Positions 1-10,103 of a stretch of 64,000 nt of DNA are shown in pieces. Where the stretch lies: contig NMRA01000184.1 of NCBI GenBank assembly GCA_002633005.1, positions 691,407-755,406 on the forward strand, written 5' to 3'. The notes under the pieces were generated by a model that was not told where the DNA came from, searched no databases, and saw only the letters and a program-made list of their open reading frames with translations. The DNA is from Phoronis australis (Eukaryota; Phoronida; Phoronidae). Made by a program: the position numbers and the translations under genes. Numbering within the stretch: the stretch's first letter is position 1; each line of letters opens with the position of its first letter.

Positions 1-760
1 GCGTCCCCTGTTGTGTCTCCAAAACCTCTTAGAGGATCTTCATGAAAGTTGAAAGATGCGTTCCTTCGGAGATGACTTTCGGCTGGATCCGACTGCAGGT
101 GTGCCCCTTCTTGACAATGTTAATATTTTGTGGCTTTAACAGCTTTCGGAGTTCCTTGACAAAATGTAACGAAATTTAACAGCTACTGATCATTTTATTA
201 TTTACGAGGCTATTTCCGCTCGAAGGATTATTATGAATATGGGCAGTTGTGTTCCTGCCGAAAAGACCACATTTGACAGTGGTGTCCCCTAGTGACAATT
301 TTGTAATTTCGTCTGCTGAAGTATCTTCTCAACCCCTGGCAAGATTTATGTGAAATTTGGCAAATGTTTTTGTGTGAATGTGACGACTGAAGATTACGGT
401 TTTCGGACGAATTTGACCACCGCTGTTTTCCTGGTGACAATTTTAGTTTCATTACATTTACCCCAGTATCTCCAGAGATCCGGGACAGACTATCATGAAA
501 TTTGGCAAAGAGACTTTCTATTAAGGAGACGACGACACTTTTCCATCTTTGGACGGATTTGACGCATTCTGCCTCGGCATTTTTTATTTACGAGTACGTT
601 TTTCTACTGCGGAGCCCCCAATTTTTGCGTCCACAACTGTGTATCTCCGGATATCTCAAACTTTATTCACAAAAATTGGTCGTTTTTACAATATTTCTCA
701 TAGGTCTAAGAAAAATACTTTATCTTCATTCTCAGGGAACTTCAAATGGGAAATATATAC
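1..760. repeat. Diverged tandem repeat, unit about 150 bp
   Basis: A phrase of the form GGACGNATTYGACNAC...CCTAGTGACAATTTT returns at about 78-122, 258-302, 401-446 and 547-586. Between copies lies a second shared phrase, TCATGAAATTTGGCAAA. Copies are strongly diverged. The same family forms a longer block at 28.43-29.41 kb and appears as single units near 1.9-2.1, 10.9-11.1 and 30.4 kb. Short open frames here look like chance products of the repeat. I see no gene. Confidence 0.7.
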
Positions 761-2200
761 TGTGTAGCGAGAAAAAAGATTCAGCAGAACCACCTTGGAA
801 CCGCACAACCGCGTGGAAATTTGTTTAATACCATTTAGCCTAGGTCAAAGATTACAGGACTGCCTCTCAAATCGAATCTCCAGCCAAGCACAGAACGGTT
901 CTGTAATAACCCTAGCTCAGTCCTTTCATTCACCGAGTCGCCGTAATATTGAAACAACGAGGTGTGCATAGGATTGAAAGATACCGGGGAAATGTGTGTC
1001 TGCCTGCATACTATCGCTAAGAATGAATGACTTTATGTTCGCGAACACAGCAAGTTATAGAAAAATAAAAGTCCTTACTCCAAATTTTAATCTGATATTT
1101 TCCGTTACGACCTCAAGCTCTCAACGACTCGAGTTCTGATGTCCATTTCGTAATTGGTTTCATGTCATTCTCCCAGCCCATTCACAAAAGTAAAACGTTT
1201 TAGTGTTAATTGAGTTATTTACGAAATGCAAATTCATTTGACATTGCGAGCAAATGTAGACAAGATGAATATGGCTAAGACATGTATAGGTTGTATTGAC
1301 CAAGCACAAGTTTTCACCAAATGATTAAGCGAAAACCCCAAGGCATCCGATTTTTAAGACTCGCGAGGTTTTCCTCGACTTACTTTCAACTTAGGAACAC
1401 AAGTTTTCAAAAAGGCTGGGTGAATTTCACTGAAACTTTGCGGCTTTAATACTTATTCATCAATGTTAAAAATGCTGTTAGGATTTCCCTTTTAAATGCC
1501 TAGTTTTTGCGTACCGTAAGATAAACAACTACGACTGCCATTTTAAAAAATACCTTAAATTTTACAAGCTAATTTGACATAAAAACAAAGCTAAACGAGT
1601 AATCCAAAATTCCTAAAGCATTTTTGAGGTAACTTGTGAAATTTTCATTTAAAAAGGGCTTCAATAAAATCTACCAAAGGGTTAATTTGCTATGGATGGA
1701 CTTTTCTTAAAAATAAAATTTTGACTTTAAAAAGGTGTTAACGTAATAGTCTATAATAATAATAATAATGACACCTCAATATAAAGCATTAATCTGTGAT
1801 CTTTTCTTTCAGAAAATGTATACTTTTACTAGTTAACGTAGCCTGTGAGTGTGTTAGACTGATGCGGTCACTAAATAAGGTTTGAGATAACTTGAACCCC
1901 TAACACGATTTCTGTGAATTTAGTTAGCAAGTGTTTTTGTGAGAATTTAACAACGTTGAGATGACAAAGACTTGGAATTATCTGACTACCGCTTTGGCCA
2001 CTGATGAAAGTTTCAGGTTTTTACGCTTACCTCTTTATCTTCCGGAGTTCATGGACGGGTTTCGAGAAATTTGGCTCATAAGTTTTTATTAGGGAGACAA
2101 CAATATTCCCATTTTTGGACAGGTGTGACCATGGACTTGTCATAGAAGCCGCCGGTTCGACATACCCTTCGCCACCTAGTAGCGGCCATTTGCATGGGCG
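761..2200. other. A/T-rich non-coding stretch
   Basis: No coding signal or RNA gene is recognisable. One degenerate unit of the 150 bp repeat family lies around 1.9-2.13 kb, with the TTCATGGACGGGTTTCGAG and CATGGACTTG parts still readable. The rest looks like intergenic or intronic DNA. Confidence 0.5.
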
Positions 2201-2204
2201 GCGC

Positions 2205-2335
2205 ACCATAAGGGGCTGGGGGGCTGTAGCCCCCCACTTTTTTCATGAGTGCTATGCCGCACGTGGCCTATAGGCAGTGCACCACAAGGGGGGGGGCTGA
2301 GGGGCTTTAGCCCCTCCACTTTTTTCAGTGCTGCG
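2205..2335. repeat. Two-copy G-rich repeat with inverted GGGGCTxTAGCCCC cores
   Basis: Two tandem copies read G-run, ggggctgtagccccccacttttt, then a short spacer, and again ggggctttagcccctccactttttt. Each copy holds a short perfect inverted core (GGGGCT/AGCCCC) next to a run of nine or so G. The block could form a hairpin or a G-quadruplex. Gray-zone open frames on both strands here reflect only the composition. Confidence 0.6.
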
Positions 2336-2522
2336 GCGCCAATGATTTGTATGACGTCAATGAACACCTCTAGAAGGACACCGTTTGCGCCGCACTCGTG
2401 GGCGCACTTCAAATCTTTGCGTCGCTTTTGAGTCTTACTTTAAACTTTTGACCATTTTTGAGCCGTCGAACAAATACCGGTATATTTGCTCGTAAGCATG
2501 TACGTACGTGCGCACGTATGTT

Positions 2523-2524
2523 TG

Positions 2525-2561
<37 letters not shown>

Positions 2562-2567
2562 ATATCC
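2523..2567. repeat. TATATG/TA microsatellite
   Basis: A hexanucleotide TATATG-type microsatellite runs about 45 bases and ends in a short TA run. It is preceded by a GTACGTACGTGCGCACGTATG palindromic stretch. Confidence 0.9.
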
Positions 2568-2774
2568 AGAGAAGTGCTGCCAAAAATCTATATCTCACAA
2601 GCTTGCAGAAGTGGCTGGACAGACCGACGCAGCCCGAAGGTTGCGTCGAGTGAAATGGGCACTATTTTAATTCTCGGCAAATGTTTTCCACAATCGCCTA
2701 TTTTATAAGCATTTCTGCACGATCAGCCAGAGATGTCAACAATCTTTAACGACAGTTTGCACCCTCGGTTTTCG

Positions 2775-2881
2775 TTGATGTCACGTGACTTCGACTGACG
2801 TTGCGATGACGCATGACCACTTCATTTATAAACACCGTCACGTTTCTGTTTGGGGAGATAACGTGATCGGACACACTAGCG
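2775..2881 (+). promoter_or_regulatory. Candidate promoter and first non-coding exon
   Basis: A TATA-like ATTTATAAAC lies at 2824-2833. Within 50 bases upstream are a CRE-like TGATGTCA (2777-2784), an overlapping CACGTG E-box (2782-2787), TGACGTT (2796-2802) and ATGACGCAT (2806-2814). About 50 bases downstream of the TATA box the sequence reads AGCG|GTGAGT, a strong splice donor at 2882. This order (CRE/AP-1 sites, TATA box, short exon, donor) suits a gene start with a short 5' UTR exon. The nearest compatible + strand acceptor with coding sequence is at 10061, in front of the secreted peptide gene, but that link is only inference. Confidence 0.35.
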
Positions 2882-3328
2882 GTGAGTCGCAATTTCTTCG
2901 TGTATTTCAAAAGTTGTTTCTGTTTACCAAAAATTCTTGAAGTCAGTGAGTGAAATGTTAAAACTTCCTGACATCGGGTAGGGAGGTCAACTCATTGGTG
3001 CACAGAATAACTATTCAATAGGCTAAGCTTTGAAGATTTAAAATGGATTTAAAATTAATTGCCTTCAAGACGTTGCTCACAACGACGCATATCGATGCGA
3101 TGTTGATTTTTATTTCATTTGCTAAGCACAACCTTGGTATCTTCAGTTTAAACAAAATGTTAAATTCCCTTTAGGCATACGAACTTTATTAACAGGAAAA
3201 TGTGTCTTATTTACTAATTCGGCTTTTGTTTAGGTCAAAACGACAATATTCCGCTTAGTGCAGGCTAGTGTTCGCTTACCCAGTTAATGTCCGGTCTTTC
3301 AGTTAACATTAACTATAAAGGACTTAAT

Positions 3329-3476
3329 GCTGTAGTGGGGCGTAGGCGCACGAAGGCGCAGCCAACCTCCTTTTGGTATTTAAACGTAGCGCCTACGCAC
3401 CGTAAGTTACGTTCAGTGCTCAAGGTGGTACGGCGAGCTTTGAGCGCCTACTTACCTCTTATTTTACCACTACAGC
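3329..3476. mobile_element. Short fold-back element (MITE-like), 148 bp
   Basis: Outer arms GCTGTAGTGG (3329-3338) and CCACTACAGC (3467-3476) are perfect inverted repeats. An inner pair, GCGTAGGCGC (3340-3349) and GCGCCTACGC (3389-3398), is also perfect. The nested inverted repeats and small size suit a miniature inverted-repeat element. No clear target duplication is visible. Confidence 0.5.
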
Positions 3477-4221
3477 ACTGGAAGAACTGCTTTTCACATC
3501 GTGCCAGTACTCGCTATTCGGTTTGTTCGGCATAACTCATAACCGCGTTCTTTTCCCACGAAACTATCGTAATTCGGGCAGATAACCCGTCAACTCAAAT
3601 CCGCCTTTCATGCACTAAGTCAAGTCTGTGATTTTTAGGTCATGTTTGCTTTCCGCTGATTGTTGCCTTCCAACAAGAAGCCCGAGTTCACGAACTTCGG
3701 TTATACTGTACACAGTTTTGTGTGTTCTAAACTGATTGTACTGAAGATATGTGAAGTTGATTTTTTCACTGTCTCTCATTTTGAATCCAATTACTGTACA
3801 ACATATGTGACAAGACTTTCTTTTGTGCAGTGAAGAAGGTGCCAAATCTGTACTTTTACCATGCATGTTTTCTCAAAGAACACCAAACTTGTCTATTTGG
3901 CCACGACAATTCATTCACAAATTTGAATGAACACAATTCATTCGGTTGTAAATTTTGACAATTTCGCGCAAGTCCTCTACAAGTCTACCCTTTACTCGCA
4001 CTGATTCCTATCGGCTACGCCTTCACAACATTTTATTAAAGGCGAATGCATTTGGACCCTGTCGTCAGACAGAAGAATCCCGTGCATTCACATTTCTCAC
4101 CTTCCAATCAAACATGTGGAAAATTCTGTTTTGCTGGTATCTAGCGTTTTCGGAACGCACCAGAGAACCGCATCGAATGTCTTTAACTTACCAAAATGAC
4201 GAAAATTCAAACGTTGGAAAG

Positions 4222-4740
4222 CACAGAATTTTTTGCCAAATTACATAGGCTTTATTTATCAGCTTGAGTGGGTGACGTTCATTGTGTGGACTACAATTCC
4301 TGAATGATTGTTCTTATATAATTTACGCCCGCTTTAAATGGAATTAATCCTCTTTTTCCTACATAATCTCGATAACTGGGTGTCCAATGTTCCCGGTTAG
4401 TATTATTGAGTTCCTGGGTTCGATTCTTGGTTGGGACAAGCGATTTTTAAGCTGACAAATAAAGCCTATGTAGTTTGGCGAAAAAAATAAGGTGATAGAC
4501 TGAGTTTTCGCCAGGTTTACTGTATGGTCTACCATTCCCGAGTGGCTGAACGCAGCAAGTATGCCAGGAACTGAGTAAAATGCATCGCATGTTCTCGAAA
4601 TGGTTTCGATAACTCTGTGCTCAGAATGTCCGGTTAGTATTCGGGAGATCGTGGGTGCGATTACTACCGGGCAATAGGCGATTTTTTTTTCAAAACTGGC
4701 GAATGAACCCTATGCAATTAGGTAAAAAATACTGGGCTTT
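4222..4740. repeat. Inverted and direct copies of a 40 bp end sequence with tRNA B-box-like core
   Basis: A segment at about 4228-4262 (GCCAAATTACATAGGCTTTA) is present in inverted form at about 4449-4490 (AAAGCCTATGTAGTTTGGC), giving ends of a roughly 265 bp element. A third, more diverged copy in the second orientation follows at 4680-4735. Inside, the phrase CCGGTTAGTATT...GGGTTCGATTC recurs at 4395-4425 and, more decayed, at 4631-4661. The GGGTTCGATTC part resembles a polymerase III B box. This is best read as a small non-autonomous element that has duplicated locally. Confidence 0.45.
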
Positions 4741-5237
4741 CGAAAACGAACTTTCGTCATTCAGTACTTTGTCATTCCAGTAACCTGTAGTTACCCATCG
4801 CCATCGGGCATTGTTTACTGTACTATTCGTATCTTCTAAATTTTGAAGGCATAATCTAATTGATTCCGGTCTATACCTTTGTGTAGATGCAAGACACGAG
4901 TGAGAAAACCTAATGTGATCACGTACTTCGCTTGTACTGCATGAGAATATCTTGGGAAGGCTTGCGTAATCTTGCAGTTTTACGAGTTTCATTGGTTTGC
5001 GGAACGAAGCACGGGATTTCCAAGTGATTTGATTGTAACACTTACTGTTTTCTCTTCGCTTTCACCACCAGCGGATTATCCAAAGAGCAAAAAATACAAA
5101 TTCTGTGTCATTTTTAAAGGAAGTACTAGAGAACAAATAGAGATGTGTAATTGTGCAGACCCAAATTGTCGCAACATTTCACATTCAATTTGTTCAAATC
5201 GTCAAAGTTTGGGTCAGCTCCAAATTTAATGTCACCA

Positions 5238-5281
5238 TTTGCCCCAATTGTCACAACGATTTTTTGTGACAATTTGGGCCT
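5238..5281. repeat. Perfect-stem hairpin around TTGTCACAA / TTGTGACAA
   Basis: The arms GCCCCAATTGTCACAA and TTGTGACAATTTGGGCC are inverted with a loop of about seven bases, with a single extra T in one arm. A related half-copy (CCCAAATTGTCGCAAC) lies at about 5160-5175. No function can be assigned. Confidence 0.55.
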
Positions 5282-8200
5282 GCACAGTGCAGGTATGAGA
5301 TTTTTCTAAGAGACAGCGCAGCGTCTAAACCCAGTCCTTGTTTATTGAGTGCCGAGAACACTGGTGAACGGGGAAACGTGGCGAGTTTAAGTGTGCAAAT
5401 CCTTGTTTTTAGCGTTTCAAATTGGTTTTGAATTATGCAGATTGTGCGAATTTTCACAAAGTTTCGAATTTTTCAATAAACAATTCTAGTTTCGATCGAC
5501 AAAATTAATTCTGACAAAAGTTGGCGGTGTTACGGCCGCGACTAACTTCATTACTAAAAGTGATGCATGAACGTTATTTGCCAGGATACGATAAACATAA
5601 AACGAATGCGGTAAGTTGTGGTCTGAATGTCTCCTGTAGAGGTCACATCCTACTTATTCAAGAATTTATAATAATGTTATATTCCACTGGTGATCGCGTG
5701 TTGTATAAACACACATATTGCACAAGTCATAGTTCATTAACTGACACAGGAGTGGGCAATGGAGGAGGTGTAAGGACCCGGGAAGTGGCAGCGTGAAGAC
5801 TGAAATGTTGCTGAATCGAGTTCCCGCTTGTGTAAATATCGGTTCTTTCCAAGCCGCAAGTCAAAACCGCGCACATGAAGTTATAAATCTTACTTAATTC
5901 TGCTTTGATAGAACTGCACAATCTTCATTTCTTAAAGTACGCAAACAAAAGTTCTGCGCTAGTCAAACTGTCATATCCGTAATTTGGGAATTTATTGTAA
6001 ACCGAGTAAAGCGAAAATCCGCAAAAGGGTTCTAGGCGCCGGCTGTTTTAGAAATTTCCAGCAGTAAATTGGTGGGAGCGAAAATACCACAGCCAAGACT
6101 ATCGCAGACGGAGAGTGACGAACTACCTGCCTCATGTGAATGATAGCAGAGATGGCAGCTCAAGTCCACGCGTGAGAACATCGATAATTATCCGCTGGCT
6201 CATGCAATTGTTCTTGCCTTGAAATGAGCTAACTGTCAACTCCGCTTTTGATCACTGGAGACAAACAACCGAGCTTCTACGTAGCTCTCCGTCTGTGGAG
6301 GCCCTTAATGTGAGACAAGTTTCAGTTATAAACTAACTCGTTCAAGCAGAGAGTTTCTAATTTAGACCACTGGTCTCAACTTGTTCCTCGCTTAGACGAG
6401 GACATGTACACTCGGCGCATAAAATGTTACGTCGTGACAAGTCAACTTCGAAAGCTTTGTTTCAAGCAACAATGAACTGCCAGTCTAACGAGGAATAACA
6501 CAACGAACGCAGAAATATTCATGATAGTTATAACATATTCCAAAGTCCAACGATTCGGTTCAGTCTTGAAAAATCTTGAAGGTTACAATATAATCTCAAA
6601 CAAGAAATATTACAACCTTAAAAGTAACTTTGCGTTGTCCTGTTATTCCTCATTAAATTATGACCAACACGTAACCTTATTGAACTGTCATTTCCGCTTT
6701 TGAAGCCCGAAAACCACCTCCAAATTTGACTTTGAAACAATTTCAGACTAGTTTCATAACCAAGTGGTCTAAATCGAAAGTTGCTTTTGTGATGGAAGGT
6801 GAGTTTGTACTTGCTGTAACAAAGTGTATCGTTGATAGGACGTGTTTATCAAAAAACGTTGACAGTTGTGACAAAAAGGCGAAATATACTTAGCAGGTGT
6901 CACTGATTTTTTCGCCTGCGGTTTCTTGACTCGGGGATTTCGCGCGGGGAATTTTTATCCTCTGTATTCTGACAGATTTGACCAATCTATCCTAAATACA
7001 CCAACGCCTGAACAAACTGTTAAGCAAACAATTCCATTCCGGTTAGTGGTATGAGAAGGTGCGATAACCCTCGACCTGCGCTGTAGCGGCTAATATTGAC
7101 AATGCTATGGCGAACTAATGAAGACCAGTTGGTGCCTCGATCCTGGCAGTTTCGCAAGCTGAACCGAATTGTTATTTAATACACGAATTTGTTTATTGTG
7201 AACTTTGTTATGGGGTGTTGCCAAACAAGTATAACTGGATGAAACCAGTACTACCATGTTCCGTTCCGCCAAATCAAATTTCACATTTTAGTCGGAAGTT
7301 TAACTTGACATCTCAACGCTGCTTCAATGTTTTTATTGATACAAATTTCGTGCGCGCTTACAAAGCTGACTGTCTGACTAAGTTCACATCATACAAAAAG
7401 TCCGCAATTTTACGAACTCCTTGATCAACGTTCTTCAATTTCTAAACAGAGAAAACTTGCCTTCTGTTCGTTGAAGTCAACAACAACCATTGCATTATGT
7501 CCCAAACAATGAAATGGGTCTTTTGAACGCAAGATCCTGTACGAATTAGTAGTAGACCAACAAAACAAGATTACATAATCTTTTTATGTGCACGAAGGAA
7601 ATACCGAAACGTTGGTAATTACATGATAGCATTCTTCTCAAAATAGTGGTAAAAGGCAAATCCAAGTGTAGAAGTGTGTCACGTAACTTAGCAACATATT
7701 TGATCGTTTTAAGGAAAAGGGTCTCTCCTTAAAGTATCCACATCAACTTTCACAATTCACAACCCCAACAACATAATATGATCGCTCAGATGAGGAAATG
7801 CTGCGAGGTAATTGTGAATGGAAATTGACGCCCTTTAATGAATGACGCATTGTTTTGTGATGGTGTTTGAGCTAAAATAGTACAAGCATTGGAAATGTGG
7901 AAACCGAAGTATTAATTTTAAGAGGATTAAATCAGAGCTGACATTTCAGTAACCCGTGTAACTTTTCCATTTTCGCCTGAGGCGCCTCTTTTTAGGCAGC
8001 ACTAGCGAAAAAGCTAATTCAGTGACTCCACAATTTTATATTAGGCAAAGATCAAAATAAAAACAAAGAAAATTTGGAGAAAATCAACAATAAGTTAAAA
8101 TTGCGTAGAACCTCTTTAATCGATTAATGCATGAAAGAAGTGCCTGTTGCTAAGTTGCCAGGCCACTTTGTTCAACAGGCCACATTTGATATGTTTGTGT

Positions 8201-9639
8201 AGCTTTTTATACAAAAAGAATCTCGCATGTTTATTTAAGCAGTGAGGTGCTGGTTTCAACATTAGTCGGGCGCAGACCAGAAACAACTATGCTATTATTT
8301 TTGCCCTTGCATGAAGTTTTCAGAGTTTACTGCAATTAATAACCATTACTCTGTTTATATGGCGGGTTGCTTTGAAACTTCATCCTGTTCACAAGCACCA
8401 GTTACGTGTCATTTGGCGATCACACAGAGCTTCACGGAAGTTGCAACTTACGATAACAACACATTATATTCGGGGCTCTAAACCCTGAGTGCTAATCTAA
8501 CTGTGCTGCGACTGAATGCGCGACCAACGGCAAAGGACTGTCCAAAAAGTTTCGAAACTTGAAACGTTCGCGAGGTGCGCACTTTTTCCTCGTGAGTGTT
8601 GCTGCAACAACTTGCAAAATCTTTCAAGTGAATCTTCCTCGCAAATGTGTCTCAAACACGTCTCCAACCTTCTCAGTTTAGTTTCTTAGACACAGAAAGT
8701 TCCGAGAACATGGAAGGCAACTTCGCGATGTACAAAATTAACTTGGTACTGATATTGAAGACAAAGTGAGAATCTGTTGCACCACAAAAATAGTATTTAT
8801 TATCGCGTGAGTGTAGCACGACATGGTATGCTATCCCCAACGAACTTAGCCTTTGTTTCGAAAGACTGTCATGATTAAATTATATTTTTTAAACACTGTA
8901 GCAGATTCCAACAAGCTTCCGTGGAGTTGTAATTAAGGTATTAGCAAGTCATACCCGCGACCTGGGTTGAATTCCGTGAACGAAAGAATCTCACTGAGGA
9001 AGCTATTTTTTTCGCGTGCTCTAATTGTAATACATGACAACTTGTCGCATTGCATTTTCCGATATTCTCATTTTTATGAAACGTACGCCTTGATACTAGC
9101 AAAATAGACAGCGTTCGGTGGGCAAAACAACCCCACTGAATAAGCAAAAGTAAAAACCAAGTGTTGCGCGATTCCTCACGAGCATAACCCATGAAATGGC
9201 GGCCTCACTCAGGAGATTGAAATATTGAATAATTGGATGGAATTATAAATTTAGGATAGAATTAACGGTTTCCGTTCCATAAGCGAAAGTTGTCACCGCA
9301 AGTGCGTGGCTAATAGCTTGGGTCTACGGAACACAGCCCTGGACTCGTGTTTTGACGACAACATGACGCATTTGGTTTAATCACAACCTGAAACATCAAA
9401 TGCATTTTTACTGGCCAAGTATACGGTTGTGTTTTTGAAGGCTAAGGGTATATTTCAGCTTAACAAATAGCGACGTTTATAGCGTGTCGATTCTACTAGG
9501 AGCCAATCACGTTCTACAACACACGATTTGCATTATATTTTGAAAGTTTATTGGAGATGCGCTACTTGTTTTTTCAATTATTTTGTGAAAATTGCTAAGC
9601 CTATCCAAAGATTCAACGGTCAGCGACTAAACATCAGAG

Positions 9640-9932
9640 AATTACTAGCGAAGTCAAAAAATCTGGTCTCCCACAGAGGGCGACTGCATGGCTTAGCAGT
9701 AGGCAGCACAGGCGCACGACAATATTTCAGGTTCAAAGCAAATAGCGGCCTTATAAAGTAGGAACAATGATAGCATGGCTTTCATCCCACTGGCAGTTTT
9801 AGCTCGCATTGGCAACTTCTAACGCATTCCGCATCGTAGACGCGTAGCATTGCATATTCCCGGCTGGGCCACGATGTCGCTACATGTCACTATAATAAAA
9901 AATTACTTACTTACTTACTTACTTACTTACTT
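9640..9932 (+). mobile_element. Possible non-LTR retroelement 3' end with ACTT microsatellite tail
   Basis: A G/C-richer stretch ends in GTCACTATAATAAAAAATT followed by seven or so ACTT units (about 9903-9932). A short microsatellite tail directly after an AATAAA-like phrase is typical of the 3' ends of some LINE and SINE families. No coding remnant of a reverse transcriptase is readable, so the class is uncertain. Confidence 0.35.
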
Positions 9933-10103
9933 TACAAGTGCTAGTATTCACAATGCAACTACAGACGTATGAACACGTCTCAATTCTTAACTTGACAATA
10001 TTGAATTCAACTGTACCTTTATCTTACATTTTGCAAATGAAACACATGTTTCTATTTTCAGACGCTACTTTTCCTGACCCAGCCATAGTCTACAGGCAGA
10101 GAA

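Larger units (their letters stand above)
2882..10061. other. Long stretch without a recognisable gene
   Basis: Apart from the small repeats listed separately (3329-3476, 4222-4740, 5238-5281, 9640-9932), I see no coding exon, tRNA or rRNA in these 7 kb. It could be the first intron of the secreted peptide gene, or intergenic DNA. Confidence 0.4.

Noticed and set aside
2176-2431. Overlapping open frames on both strands near 2.2-2.4 kb
   Set aside because: Caused by the G-rich two-copy repeat and its inverted cores.
4395-4440. Possible tRNA gene (GGGTTCGATTC box)
   Set aside because: No cloverleaf or A box at the right distance; part of a local repeat.
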